Below are positions 34,946 to 47,626 of a stretch of 64,000 bases of DNA, one piece after another (the stretch's first letter is position 1; each line of letters starts with the position of its first letter). Position numbers and translations under genes: made by a program. The stretch lies in assembly GCA_948567375.1 (NCBI GenBank), contig OX419756.1:60216333-60280332 (forward strand), written 5' to 3'. The DNA is from Lunularia cruciata. Its lineage: Eukaryota; Streptophyta; Marchantiopsida; Lunulariales; Lunulariaceae. The notes under the pieces were generated by a model. It worked only from the letters and a program-made list of their open reading frames with translations, had not been told where the DNA came from and did not search any database.

Positions 34946-35373
34946 TCATTGGTATTCCTTTTGAATATTACTTTGTGCAAGAATATGGTTGACTTTGTAT
35001 TCTTCATAATCAAAGATTGAAGGAAGAAGAGGTTGTATATGAAAAGGAAATGGGTTAGAAATAAAAGGTTTTAATTCCAAGATATGAAATATAAGACATA
35101 TCTTCAATTTGCAAGTTTGTAGGCAACAAGAAGAATGATTTGAATGACTTTTAGTGGCCTCATCCAATTTGGAGCAAGTTTACAAACTTGAGTGCTGCAA
35201 GAGAGAATAAGGTTACTAGAGCAAAACATGACCTTATCACCTATATGAAAGGTGATATCGCAATGATGTTTAACATCATATTGCTTTTGCAGATTTTGAG
35301 TAACAAGAAGATGAGATTTGGCTTGGTATAAAGATGCATATAGTATGACAAGAAGTGAAAGTATGACAAACAT
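34946..35373 (-). pseudogene. Integrase C-terminus and truncated chromodomain
   Basis: Two overlapping open stretches. 35373-35104 contains LVTQNLQKQYDVKHHCDITF and HIGDKVMFCSSNL, matching the 57.9-58.1 kb part of the better element. 35167-34946 contains LIFHILELKPFISNPF and the chromodomain start YEEYKVNHILAQSNIQ, then stops. The later half of the chromodomain is lost. Confidence 0.65.
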
Positions 35374-37539
35374 GAAATGGCGCTATAGTGAAATTTTTTT
35401 TGGAACAAGTGGATCTTGCTTATAATTAAGAAAGAAGTGAAAGAATCTTGGACTTGTATATTGAAAATTTTTGTATGTAAATTTGGCAATTGCAAGGCAA
35501 GTATATTAATTGGGATGGTGAATATTAACAATAGCGGATAATATATCTTATAAGGTGTGATTTTTTTGTTCTATTTGCCTATCAACTTGAGGATAATTGG
35601 ATCTAGACAATAAAATCTTGGTGCCAAGTATCTTGAAAAGTACTTGACAAAATTTAACAAAGAATCAAGGATCACGATTAGAGATGAGGACTTATGGCAT
35701 CTTGTGCTATTTGAATGTGATATCAAAGTAAATTTGAGCCAATGTTGGATCATCCATTGTATCCATGGTGGATGCCAATATGCTTATTAAGCTAATCAAC
35801 AAACACCATAATTATTGTATGACTTTGTTCCATCTTTGGCCAGGATGTGACGAAGTCTCAACTCACATGTTCTCATGGGCAGATTGAATTGGTAGTGGTT
35901 GAGGAAGTCCACCCAATTTTTGGTTGCTTAACTTGTTGCATTGGTAGCTCTCACGAGATCAAACAAATTATCAAACTTTTTGTGCCATGTTTTGCCACAA
36001 CTATCAATGTTGTAAGATACTCAATATCTTGTCCAAACCCATGTGACCAAAAATTGGTAAGAAATATATTTCTTGAGGTCAAATGAGTTGTAAGTCTGCC
36101 ATAGTTGGGACATAGATCTGATTCTCACAAAATGAAAAAAAAACAAAAAAAAATCCTTGAAAGAAGAATATTATACTCCTTAAAATAATGTTGCAAGTTG
36201 ACTTTTCATAAGCTAAAAGAATGGATCTTGTTATAAATCTATCTTGGACTCTGTCTAAACCTTTGACTCAATTGACTCCATGGTAATTACTACTATTGTG
36301 AGATATTTGGGAAGAATCTTCAAATGAAGTCATTGTGATAAGGCATCAAGAATGATATGGAACGTTCATAGTTTATATTAAAGTTTTATTATATTATACA
36401 ACTATAAATATGGAACTCTTCCAACCAATGACCAAAAATTTTATATGCTCCAAATGTAATGTTTGTGATAAATTTTGTGATCAATATGCAATATTACTTG
36501 TTTCTAATAGAGATCTTGTATACATATCTTTGTTGCTTATACCATTTTAAGGTATTCTTAATATTGAGTAGATTAGTTTCTTTATATTGAGTTCAGCCAT
36601 TGAGATACAAAAGAAATGAAGTGCAATCCATTTGGGTATTCCAATTGTAGCATTATTCCAATAAAATAAGAAGCATTAATGAAAACCACACAAGGTAGTT
36701 AAGGATCATAATCGTTGGTGTATGTGTTGTGAGGACATCTTATCCTTAATTTTTTTGAATAATTCTTCTTGATTTGTAGTACACTCAAAGCTTGTTGTCT
36801 TTTCCAAGAAAACTATGAATGGTACAACCACATAAGCATAATTGAATGCAAACCATTCGCTAGCTTGTCAACCCTTTAAATCCTCAAAATTGCATAACAT
36901 CCTTAGGAGTAGGCCAAGTGGGAATAGCCTTGATTTTCTACTCTTCCATATTGGTACCTTTTGCTAAAATCTTATGTCCAAGAAGATAACCTTCCAAAAG
37001 GTACACTTCTTCCAAAAATTACACTTGGATTTCTTGCAATACAAATTCCATTGTAGTTTTTGTCTCAAGACTTCTTCTTATGTATGGTTCTTGTGTTTAC
37101 CTCCATTTTATTGAAAATTAACATCATCCAAAACACTACCATATGTCAATCCAATAAACCTTCTAACACCTTATGCATTTGATCCATGAACACTATTGGA
37201 GAACCAATGAGCCAAAATGTAAATTTTTCCATTCAAAATGCACATACCTTGTATAAATGTTAAATTTTTTGCACTTCTACTCCATCAATTAGAATTTTCC
37301 AAGAGTTGTATTGAGGATCCAACTTATAGAAGTATTGTGCTCCACTTAGTTGATCTAACAAGCCATCTATCCAAGGTAAGAAATACACATTCTTCATGGT
37401 TTATTTGTTAAGACCATAAAAACCAATACAAAACTAAAGTCCTCCATCATTCTTTGGTACAAATAATACTAATGCTCCCTAAGGTATTGTGATATGTTGT
37501 ATGAAATCTTTCTCTAGCAATTTGATCAGTGTTGTTTGA

Positions 37540-38205
37540 TGAGCCGATATATTTGTCATATTGGATGAAACTTTGCTTGCTTTTAAGGTAAAGCACAATA
37601 GACTAAGAAACAAAGAACCAAAATCCATTGCACTCCTATAAGGCTAAAACTCCAAGACTCAAGCCATTGTTCACTAGAGAACTCAATAAGAGAGAGATAA
37701 TTGTAGTTGAAAAGATGATTACCTCCTCATCCCCAGTTTATATAATTATGAATCAGTTACACCAAAATACCAATTACTATGTGATTTAATTTACTAGGCA
37801 AAAATTCAACTAAATTCAAAAGTCAAAAGGCATATCCAAGCCCATAGGAATAATCCTATAAGCATGTTATCTTATCATAACCTAATAACAAAGTCAAATA
37901 TTCTTTCACATGCTTATACTTGGACTAGAGAAAAATCTACACCAAAAAGGCTTGTTGGTCCAATAATTCTAAACTCTTTACTCAAAGCCAAAGACTTGAG
38001 AATAGTACAAAGTTAATATCTTACCTGACTATTTTAACTTCCTCTAAAATAGAGTCACCTCTCTCTTAATTATAAATAACTCTGGCTAATGAGGACTAAT
38101 ATAGAAGCTTGGTTTAACTCCATATAAAAAAATATTCAACTACTTGCAATACCAAATTAAATATCCCAATAGAGCATACATGCACCAACTAATGGGTGTT
38201 AAAAT
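37540..38205 (-). repeat. Solo LTR of family C inserted in RT
   Basis: Diverged copy of 28045-28749 without any internal sequence. It separates the RT start (VLTKG at about 38210) from the RT continuation (QTTLIKLLE at about 37530), which are adjacent codons in the 53-kb element. TTTGA precedes it; the matching duplication is not recognisable on the other side. Confidence 0.65.
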
Positions 38206-38640
38206 TTGGTATTCTTTTAACTCCTTTGGTAAGAACAAATAGAGTGTCTACACATTGGGGTACACTATATAGCAATAGTTTGATCTCAAAGTGCATATGT
38301 GAATTAGAGGGTAACCTTTTTGGAAGATTGTCAAGAAACACATCTACAAATTCTTGTAATATGTGATTAACTACTTTCTTTTCAAGGCTTATAATCCTCA
38401 TCAAACTCTCCTTGCAATATGGGTTTGATCCACAAAATAAAACCAAGAATATTTTCTTCCAAAGCTTATTCTACAACCAATATACTTACAAACTTCCCAT
38501 CTTGGGATTGATTGCTTATAAGTGTTTTTCTTAAAGTTACCAAACAACCTAATTGTAATTTTTACCCTAGAAAATATTTGAATTTATCATCAAACCTAAT
38601 CAAATTGAACCCCATGATGTTCAAGGAAGAACTAAAATGA

Positions 38641-39819
38641 TATATCTCCTTTTAGCTTTATTTGGTTTCTGTTGACAAGATGTTATTAGAATTCAGTTAT
38701 GTATTTTTATGTAATAAAAAAGGAAAAATAGAAAATGTATAATTGAGATAATTTGGATGTTAAAATCAGATTAAGTTTAAGAATGTGCTTATTTGACTAA
38801 CTCTAGATCACTAAAAGCATTAAATTATATATATATATATGTCTAAAAATGGATTTCCAATCCATTATATATTCCTATATTAAAATTATATTAGATAAAG
38901 GACATAACTCAAGTTTTCTATATATAAATAAGATTAAGATAGTCAATTTGTGCAAAGAACTGTATTAAAAACAACTTTCTCTTTGTTAGAAAAAATATAA
39001 TATAACTATCACTTCTTATTCAACAAAGAATTGTGATAATCATAAAAATATGACTATCAATCTATCTTTCAACATTGTAACTTATAATATATATACTATC
39101 ATATGATAAAAATTCTAAGTAATAAGGATACAATGAGTTAAATATTAAAGTGCTCAACTATACTTTTCTTGGCTTTGAATAAGGTAATTTGAGTAATGAA
39201 TATCAATATTCAATACTCAATACTCAATACTATAGTCTAATAAGATTTTACTTGAAACTTCTAGTAAGTATAGGTAATTTCAATTTAGATTGCTCACACA
39301 ACCTCTTGTAGTGCAAGATCACCTAATGCGCTTAAGCAAATTGGCTTGTGAACTTTGAACGGTGGAACAAATTCAATTGATTGACACTTACCTTCTCCTT
39401 GAGGCAAGATGTATATAATCTTTAGTCAGCTTGTTGTTAATTTCATCAATTATCAATAGTGAAATGTTGTTGTTCCCATATGTGTGAAGCGGTATAAGGA
39501 TCGATGGCAACCAAAACCAATGCTTTCTCCTTCATGGTAGCAATTGCTCAAGGAAAGTCAAACAGATGAAGATTGACTGCTAAATGCTAACGTGGAACCT
39601 TGTACCATGATCGTGATGGTGGTCATGTTATCATGGTCTTTGGACCATCATCTCTTTTGCTAGTTGGGATTGCCTCACTCCAATGATGTCTTTTGATTCC
39701 ATGTTTATTGTAATTTTCCGGGAAATTGGGTTACAAACTCTAATTTATTATTACCAATGTTATTCTAATTTTGGTACTTGACTCATTGTAAGAAAAAAAA
39801 ATACAAAAGAATCTATGTA
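38641..39819. other. AT-rich intergenic DNA
   Basis: No gene recognised. It separates two oppositely oriented chromovirus fragments and includes a short (TA)n run near 38828. Confidence 0.45.
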
Positions 39820-40690
39820 AGGAGATGCAAAGTGGACTATAGAATTACAATCTTGGGTCATAAAGTCTCATCACAAGGGATCAAGATGGAAGAGGAGAAA
39901 ATCAAAGCCATTACCAATTGGCCATTACCATTATTCTAAAGGATGCTATAGAAGTGTGTGCATTTAATGGATTGACAAGTTTTTATTATCAATTCATCCA
40001 CCACTATGCTCATGTGGCTGTACCATTGATTGATCTCTTGGAGGAAGACCTCAAACTCTCAATAGACAACCAAACACAAAGAAGCATTCAAGAAACTAAA
40101 GCATATGGTGTCTTCAAGACCCATCTCCCAACCATATGATCCTCAACTACCTTGTGTGGTTGATTTTGATGCATCTAACTTTACCATTGGAGATCTGTTT
40201 CAATAGGAATTTCTAACGGGTTACATCTCATTACCTTTGTGTCTCACTGACTAATTACCACCAAAAATAATCACTCTACTCAAGATCAAGAACAATTGAC
40301 GATGGTATATGTCACAAAGGTATGGAAACATTATCTCTTAAGGAAACCAATTAAACAAATCATAAACCTTTGTTGCAAACTTTACATTTGAAGCATATGA
40401 AGAGTTGACATCATCGATGGGAGGAACAACTACAATTGTTTGACATCAACTCGAGTACAAACTTGGTACTTCTATATCATTCCTAATACCCTATCATGAT
40501 GTCTAGATTTGAAGCTTCTTCTCAAATCTCCCATGGTAGCAATAATCACCATAGTGTCAACCTACTCAAAAGGTACACATGGGATTCAAGATTGCTTTAC
40601 AACACTGCACCTTTTATCGACTGGTGCAAAGTTGTCTTGCAATGCATAACAAGGAGTACAACACTTTTTCCCTCACTTTCTATTTGGTGA
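39820..40690 (+). mobile_element. Chromovirus RT/RNase H fragment
   Basis: Matches 56280-56960 of the 53-60 kb element in order: GGGTCATAAAGTCTCATCAC, AAGATGGAAGAGGAGAAAAT, GGTGTCTTCAAGACCCATCT and CCTTGTGTGGTTGATTTTGA. It covers the RT thumb and most of RNase H (CVVDFDASNFTIG) with stops and frame changes. No LTR is attached. It is a third, independent copy of this family. Confidence 0.75.
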
Positions 40691-41309
40691 GAATAGTATC
40701 TACATTCTAACTATTTGTGCTAATTTATGATCATTTGGGTTTGGATAAAATCCTAAATACACTCCAATGTCAATGGTGGTAGCCAAAGCACATGAAAATA
40801 CTAATATGACAGATTTAGATAAATGACTAAATAAATACTTGTATGTTTAGCAAACTAAGATTTAAGCAGTACATAATGATATTTTAGATAAATGTATTTA
40901 CAAATATTCCTCTTAGCTATATGTACATCAATTATCTCTATGTCAAAATTTGAAAAGATTATAAAAATATATAAAAAATATATATAAAATAAAAAATAAA
41001 ATTCTATATCAAACTTGGACCTCTTTTATATAATTAAAATTAAGAATTTTATTTCAGTAAAATGAACTAATAAAAATTATTTCTATGACTTCTTATTTTA
41101 ACTATAGTATTCCTAAGAGTAAAAGTTGAGATGTGTCATTTCATTTTATTTGTCTAACTTATCTCTTATGATAAATTATAGATTATTTCCTGAAGAAATC
41201 CAACAATTTTGTATCATTTTGCATTCTTTTTGAATAAACAGCAAGTAAAAGAAAAAGCTATGTCTACGAGCATGGTTATATCATGGGGGCTCTATTGGGA
41301 CTCAGTGGG
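40691..41309. other. AT-rich intergenic DNA
   Basis: Nothing recognised. Confidence 0.45.
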
Positions 41310-41603
41310 ACTTATTGGGGCTTAGCCCCATGTTACCTTTTTTTTTTGGTCTCTCCCTTGTACGGCTTGATGGGATCTTCCCATCTTTCATTTTTCCTAC
41401 GCGGTCGCCTTTCACTGTTATATCATTGCCCTTTATTAACATGGGGGCTTAGCCCCATGTTACCTTTTATTGTCTCTCCCTTGTGCTTTATTAACATGGG
41501 GGCTTAGCCCCATGTTACCTTTTATTGTCTCTCCCTTGTGCGGCTTGATGGGGTCTTTCCATCCTTCGTTTTTCCAACGCGGTTCGCCTTTCTTCTATTA
41601 TAC
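41310..41603. repeat. GC-rich palindromic tandem repeat
   Basis: A roughly 110-base block (GGGGCTTAGCCCCATG, TCTCTCCCTTGT, CGGCTTGATGGG, TTTTTCC-ACGCGG) occurs at 41315-41425 and 41500-41598. Between them a perfect 55-bp tandem duplication lies at 41431-41485 and 41486-41540. Each 55-mer holds the hairpin AACATGGGGGCTTAGCCCCATGTT split as an 11-bp stem with one bulged G (41438-41461 and 41493-41516). It sits in AT-rich DNA and marks the shift to GC-richer sequence around the P-type cyclin gene. Confidence 0.9.
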
Positions 41604-44197
41604 GAAGAAGTGAAATATCACGTGCTTACTGGAGTCGTTGAACTAACAACTGTGATGCTATCCGCTCTCTCCAAATGTACTGTGCAGTAGTGCGCTTGTC
41701 TTGATACAGTAATGTAGCCGCGGTTGGTTTGCTTTGTGTCCTTGGAGATCACGAGGTCCTGTAGATGCTGAGATGGGGTGCACGTGAACGAACACAAACA
41801 AAATTGGAAAAGATTCCTCAGCTACATTCATGATATTATCCTTAAATCGCTCTCCACCGCAGTTGCTTCCACCGATCCACAGACAGACTTCCATTTCACC
41901 TTTCTTGTAAAGGAATTGTTCCCTGTGTCGATATTTCTTGAACAGGGCTGGCCGGCCAACCGTTCGGAACTTCCCCAACAGATAATTCAGATACTGTACG
42001 TTTGACCGCGAAATTGCTCAAGGTCGGATCAAGAGTTATAATAGATTCAGTGAACATTCTGACAACATGATTCTGCAACGGGAGAACATCATGTACCTTC
42101 GTGTAGCTCTTGGAGAAGAAACCAAGCTGTATGAAATAAACCTGTGGAAGTAAGATGTTTACATTAAACGAACACTTTTTGTTTAAAGATGTGATTGCAG
42201 AGATTTGACGAAGAGCTCCTGCTTACATGACAGATTGTGGTCCAGAGGGTCTGTCATGTACCAGTGCATCGTATATCGGCCTGCAATCATATATACTTGG
42301 ATCAGATTCAGCATGACATTCCACTTGCCGTTTCCTTGGGGTTAACAGTATATGCTGGGTCTGCAGGACTTACAGCCTGCAATTAGGTGCATGTACGTAC
42401 GCTCCCCCCTGACTGACTGACTTGCCCATCTCTTTCTTCACAGAGAGATCTCCTCCAGAGAACAGCTCGCACATCTGGGGCTCCTTCGCGATGCTGAGAT
42501 GCGGCTACTACTGGGCCTTGCCAACAATATCTTAAGAGAGCCGGCCCGCTTTCTATCTGTTCGCCCCTCTTTGAAATCAGCTTTAGGATGGTCGTTTGCT
42601 CAAGAGGTGAACGAAAAGTTGCTGTCAAATGGCGGCTTTTGTTTTCCCATTTCATTTCGGTTTTACAAAACCTTTCTCTTTTCTCTTGTGAAAAAGTTTC
42701 ATGATGAGTTCGGTCACACTTCCAGTGCTCGTCTACTAAAGGGGTACATGTGACAGACTGAATTGCAGGCTTGATCATACTCGTGTCTCGCTAAAAGGGG
42801 GGGGTGAGCTGGACAGAAAGTGAACCAGAGACGACAGCTAAGGGCAGAGATACTTTTCCAGATGCCTCGATCTACTAGCCTTACCTTCAGATATCTGACA
42901 GACTGACTGAACGACCTCTCACAGTGGCTGAATCTACAAACTGACTCAAAAATCGCCAAACCCGAAAACTGATGATGAGTGCATTCTAAACCATTTCAAG
43001 CTCATGTTGTTTTATCATCAGCAATCTACGTTCTCGTACTGAGGGATTGACATCCGCCAGATCACGGTGCCAGTGTCACCAGCGAAAAGCAGGATGATTT
43101 CATGACATGAGCTGATCAGCACCTGCAGTGTTGGGTAAAATGACGATTCTTTGAGGTGGACTTCCGTCTCGGTGTGTCCCATTTCTGGAGAACGTACTTT
43201 CTGAAAGTTTCATTCACAGATATCAGAACCAACCAAACGTAGCTCAGAAGAACACAAGTCCCCAAAATTTGAGTCGGTATCCTCAACATTGAACAGATGG
43301 AAAGCATCTGAATCCCAATTTATTACGCTTGTAGATTCATTGTACTTCGTAAGAATCGATACTCAGGTATCTGGACAAAAGCACCCATCAACGATACAAA
43401 AGCATAAATATTGCAAGGCACATGAAGGAGAATGGCCCACATCATGAATCAGAAAGCATCCGTCGCCAGTTATTTGAACAGAACAGGTATACGCGGTAAA
43501 AGTTACTTTACGCAGCGCTACAAGAACGCCACTGTAATATGCGTTTGCTTCAACACCTCACCCCCTACGATCTTGTGAAGTCTCATCACACGTTTTACAG
43601 AAGCTTGGATCTGATTTCCAAATAACGCCACTCAATCGCATAAATGGGCACCAATGAAAAAATCAACAGTTTTGGAATTTACACTTCGCCGCAGAATTAA
43701 AGCAGAAAATGACCAGAAGTAGTATATTTGCTGACAACTTCTTCTTTCTAACTTCTCATCTTCACAACATAAACCTAGCTAGAGAGGGTCGGTCATAGTA
43801 AACAATTACGCATTTCTACTGTAGCTAAAACCCTAATGCTCATAGAAAGCCATGGTACACACAGGGTGCTAATCCCTGACATCATTTGGAAGACCACATG
43901 ATCTTCAGAACTCGATAAATGCAGAAACACATGCAGATCCGAGTGCATTTCAACTTCCCGGTGCAACGTAGTGAGACCCACAGACGTTATGAACCTTTCG
44001 CAGTCCACCTCACAATTCCTGAGTGAGATCAAATCCTCGTGAATCATGTGATCAGCTAAGGCACGAGCTGATTGCAGGATGGCGACGACGCAGAATTAGC
44101 AAGACAAGAACCCTGTCAGAGTAGAGAGGTGAAGCGATATCCGACAGTCAGCTGCGCAGAACTTGATCGGAGGGGCATTCCTGGCCCTGATCCGTGG
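41604..44197. other. Downstream flank of the P-type cyclin gene
   Basis: Base composition is balanced rather than AT-rich, so this is probably genic flank. It must hold the 3' UTR of the cyclin gene on the minus strand, whose end I cannot place. Open stretches on both strands around 42383-42778 and 41658-42005 overlap one another and show no recognisable domain. A non-coding transcript is possible but not supported. Confidence 0.35.
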
Positions 44198-45477
44198 CTA
44201 TCGACTCGGGGATTCAGCAAATTGACGTGAAATCAAGGCATGTACTGCAGCTCGATCGTAAGTTCCAGAGAGAGTTGCGGAAAGACGTTTCGCTTTCGGG
44301 GTAGGATGGGGAGACTGAGCAGGTGACCGGAATGTGATCGGAGATGGAATTGGCAATGTTCTATCTACCCGTGATTCATCTCTCAAAGTTTCTTTCTCAA
44401 GGTGTGAACAATAACTCTCGAAAACGTTCATCGTCACCAGTAACCTAAAATCAAGTCGGAAAAGCAACTCCAGCTCCAAGCGATTCAACTCCACCACAGT
44501 AATTCCACCTACTCGTGCAAAATACGCATTGTTGAAATGCCTGCAAGGCCCAGACAATTAATATTTTGAATCATTAGGTGATTTCCATGAACCACTTTCT
44601 AAAGTTGCCAATCAACCAATGCAGAGAAGGAATAGCAGCTCAGTTCTTTCAAACTGCAAGATGCAACCAATCTTTACAGTCTTCATTTATCTACGGTGCT
44701 CTAAATCAAATGTCCTATCTCACAACTCCAATCCTGAACTTCACTGAAACACTCCACTGACACTATGTGTGCTGGCCCATCTCTTTGAGGACACGTACAT
44801 GGACAGTGCTGGAGTGAGTAGCCTGCGACTGACCTCTAATATCGCGATGATAAACCCATAATATTTAAAAAGTAAGGCTCTTTACTTTTCTTCCAATGGC
44901 ATGCCAAACCTCGCGTTGCTGAAAGGCAAACTGTGAACAACAATCACAGTCTAGTTTATTACTAAACAGAAAGTTTTACTTACACATCATCGAGCATTTT
45001 CGTAGCTACCATGACACTCGTCACGAGAAGACGGTGCACGTTCAGAGAAGTCACGGGAAGGTCCGGTTGCCGGTGGATAAGTCTGTCGATATAAACATAT
45101 CCCACTACGAAGCACGACGGACTGCAGTTCGTGTACTTGAAAATACGCTCGAGATACTTGCCTATACTTATCCCTGGTGGCCGAAGGCCGTGAAAGGCAG
45201 TGAGTTTACGAGAGTTTAAGGTACTGGTCGTGTAGCCGGCACTGGCATATCGTTCATTCCTGGCAACTAGACGCTCCAGAACTTGAGAAAGCACATTGAG
45301 AACAGACGGTATGTCTCTTTCGGGTGGAATCACCTCCTTGCAATCCTCCTTGAATTCCAGATCCGTCTCGGAGCAAGTATCGGATTCCACTCCGTTCCGG
45401 ACGGGAGTGGACTCCGCTTTAGGCATTTCTTTCGCATACGAAATGCCCGCCTGCATGAAAGGCTCGAGTTCTGGCAT
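44198..45477 (-). CDS. CYCP: P/U-type cyclin (PHO80-like), two exons
   Basis: Exon 1 is 45477-44984 and exon 2 is 44540-44198; the intron has a GTAAGT donor and a TTGCAG acceptor and splits one Val codon. Together they give 278 codons plus TAG. Residues about 55-205 are the single cyclin box of plant P/U cyclins: FHGLRPPGISIGKYLERIFK, YTNCSPSCFVVGYVYIDRL, LNVHRLLVTSVMVATKMLDD, FNNAYFARVGGI, ELNRLELELLFRLDF, FESYCSHLE. The intron after MLDD is a common position in this family. Plant members bind CDKA-type kinases and act in cell division and nutrient-linked growth; fungal PHO80 is the namesake. The C-terminal tail is Ser/Pro-rich (SPITFRSPAQSPHPTPKAKR), with several possible CDK sites. The N-terminus of about 50 residues is acidic and not conserved. 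Confidence 0.93.
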
Positions 45478-46387
45478 CCGAATGACTACTGATAAAATTA
45501 ATAACTTGTCAAAGAAAACTCTTGTCGCCTCTCTTTTTCTTCACAACACCATGCTCATCGCCTCCACCAGCTCGAAGAATTCCGCCCTAAAACGACGACA
45601 TCACCACCTGTAATATCTCTTCTCATTAACTACTAAACATCACCTAAGTCCCTCTTCAACACCCCGATCCCTCCTGTCCTTCTATACACTTCCTCATAAC
45701 TCCTCATTTCCCTCCAAAACCAATAACCAACCGTTCGTCTGCCTCCCTCCCTCTCAACGCTCCTTCACTTCGATCCGTTTACGAGCGCCGTTATATGAAT
45801 CAACTCTCCAGCTCGTCCTCGTCCTCGTCCTCGTCCTTCTACTTCCTCAAACTTCCACAATCCCCCGTGTTCAATCGACAGCATTTCCCATCCTCGTCCA
45901 TTGATCTCTCACGTCCCTAACGCTCCCACTCTTGTACTCCTCCTGCAGCCATAGCCTGTGCCTTACTTCCTTCCTTCTTTGACACCTTCCTTCCTTCTTC
46001 CTCGCTAGCTCCTCAGCTCCTCAGCTCCTCCTCGTCCTGTGCACAATTGACGTCCTGGAATCCGCCCTCCTTTCTCCTCCTCCTCTGTCTAATCTCTTTC
46101 TCTCTCTGCTCTCTTCTCCATACCTGACCTCCTCGTTCCTTGGCTTTGCCTTGCTTTGCAGCTGCTGCTGCAGGCAGCCAACGTCGGCAAAAGTACCATC
46201 CACATCTATCCGCTCGCTACTTCCGAACCTTTCGCACGGACTTAATTATCCACTGAATTCAATGAGGACTCTGCTTCCATCGACTCGGTCCGGCGCCATC
46301 CTAGGCCTTCATCGTGCTACACTCCGCCTCTGAACTGCATACATAACTCACCGTCGCAGCGTCACAGCTGTCACCCGCGACGTTGCC
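45478..46387 (-). promoter_or_regulatory. Upstream region and probable leader of the P-type cyclin gene
   Basis: On the minus strand the leader is purine-rich, the complement of long CT tracts. It has a run of four to five GAC-GAG type units (TCCTCG on the plus strand, 45811-45838) and short tandem CTCCTCAG units at 46011-46030. No TATA box is obvious. The mRNA start is not determinable. The region may also serve the divergent ORF at 46388. Confidence 0.4.
45765..45884 (-). CDS. Possible upstream ORF of the P-type cyclin, 39 codons
   Basis: ATG at 45884 opens a frame ending in TGA at 45765-45767, about 290 bases upstream of the main ATG on the same strand. The peptide contains a GRGRGRGR run encoded by the TCCTCG repeat. 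A second ATG ten bases earlier opens a six-codon frame. Whether these lie in the mRNA is unknown, as no transcription start can be placed. Confidence 0.2.
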   Translation of the reverse strand: MLSIEHGGLWKFEEVEGRGRGRGRAGELIHITALVNGSK

Positions 46388-46858
46388 ATGTTTCGTCGGT
46401 TCCAAGAAGGTCTCTATTCGTCTCCAACGGTAAAAGTCAAGTCGTTGAAATTGGAAAGGACTTGGGCGGACCCTAGACAGGCCTTACCGTCCACGGATGA
46501 CGTGGCGGTCGTTATTACCGGCATGGTTCTTATGGTTTTCTACATCTTCACCCGCACGTTACGGTCGGTTAGTCCTCAGTTCTACAAACCAAAGGGACGT
46601 CTATTAGAACATAGACGGAGAGGAATATCAAGGGTAGGTGATCCTTTGCTAGGGATCCGAGGAAGTCTTTTCCAAAGTTCCAGTCCTATGATAATGGAGA
46701 CAAGCGGGCCTTTATTTTATGAAAGCAATGTAACGAAAATCCTTAATATTCGGGTGGGAATAGAATTTCACCGGTTGTTGCAGGTTCCTCATCGTCCTCG
46801 TGCAATAGGACCATTAAAACTCGACAGCCCAAGTTCACGAAACTCATCTGCAGTCTGA
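46388..46858 (+). CDS. Hypothetical protein, 156 codons, divergent to the P-type cyclin
   Basis: The frame starts at a true ATG with G at -3 and ends in TGA. It begins MFRRFQEGLYSSPTVKVKSL and has one hydrophobic stretch near residues 40-55 (VAVVITGMVLMVFYIF) that could be a membrane segment, then a basic part. No known family is recognised. The composition is not far from random translation of balanced DNA, and an overlapping minus-strand frame of 140 codons exists at 47165-46743, so this may be chance. Confidence 0.25.
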   Translation: MFRRFQEGLYSSPTVKVKSLKLERTWADPRQALPSTDDVAVVITGMVLMVFYIFTRTLRSVSPQFYKPKGRLLEHRRRGISRVGDPLLGIRGSLFQSSSPMIMETSGPLFYESNVTKILNIRVGIEFHRLLQVPHRPRAIGPLKLDSPSSRNSSAV

Positions 46859-47626
46859 CCGGAGGGTTTTCGTGCCGTAACCTACAGTAGGAGGTCTCCA
46901 ATGACCTCGGGAATGTGCAGCTAAATACGCGCTGATAGAATTGTTCGAGAAAGACGAAGTGTCCGCTTATAATAGCCGGTTTCGAGAAGGCCGTTAAACT
47001 ATGAGAGCCTCGTGTTAAGTCAACCGCTGGATTTTTCATCCTGCGGTCAAAGATCAAGAAGATGGGGAGTGGGAATATTGGCAATCTAAAAGAAGACTCG
47101 TTGGGTAAGCTGCTGTTTCCATGCCGGCTTCTTCGCTGCGGCACAAGCCAGGGCCACATTTCCACCTCCAGATTCGGCGGTATTGCCTACTGTACTCCAG
47201 ATTAGACACAGTGAGGCGGCGCTACACTGTTTTAATCTCGTCTCTAAAACCATCTAGCTGGCTTTGAACTAGATCAGGTGAAGGAACCCATGAAATGTCC
47301 GCTGGATCTTGCGGTAATAGTCTATACAAAGACTTAATCCCATGGATCAACTTCTTCACATGTACTTACGCGTATGCATCATGAGGGAGAATTTGATTAG
47401 GTGATCCCTCTTTCCTATTATTCATAAGCCACGATTAAAACTTAGTTTTCGAAATATAACTTAGTTTTCTATATAGTTTTACACTACTATGTGGTACTTT
47501 TCACATAATTAAGCATGGAGCAGTTTAACACGACCATGCACGCTAAAGAAACATCGGACCTTATCCTAGGATAAATTGAGTGCGTGGACAGCATAGTTGG
47601 TGAGATCCAACTAGAATCGTAGGAGA
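46859..47626. other. Intergenic DNA
   Basis: No supported feature; composition shifts from balanced to AT-rich toward the right end. Confidence 0.4.

Larger units (their letters stand above)
33870..38640 (-). mobile_element. Decayed chromovirus related to the 53-60 kb element
   Basis: Minus-strand order is protease end (about 38640-38500), RT start (38446-38189), nested family-C LTR, RT remainder, RNase H and integrase in shifting frames (about 37530-35530), integrase C-terminus and chromodomain (35373-34946), polypurine-like GGTGGACAAAT, and 3' LTR (34813-33870). Recognisable pieces include FVDVFLDNLPKRLPSNSHMH, KLLERDFIQH, VFWMMLIFN (motif C region, frame-shifted) and YEEYKVNHILAQ. Each corresponds to the 53-60 kb element at lower conservation, so it is an older copy. 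The gag and 5' LTR are missing. Confidence 0.7.

Noticed and set aside
42383..42778. 131-codon minus-strand frame
   Set aside because: Overlaps an opposite frame of similar quality; no recognisable domain or splice context.
46743..47165. 140-codon minus-strand frame
   Set aside because: Overlaps the plus-strand candidate and has no recognisable feature.
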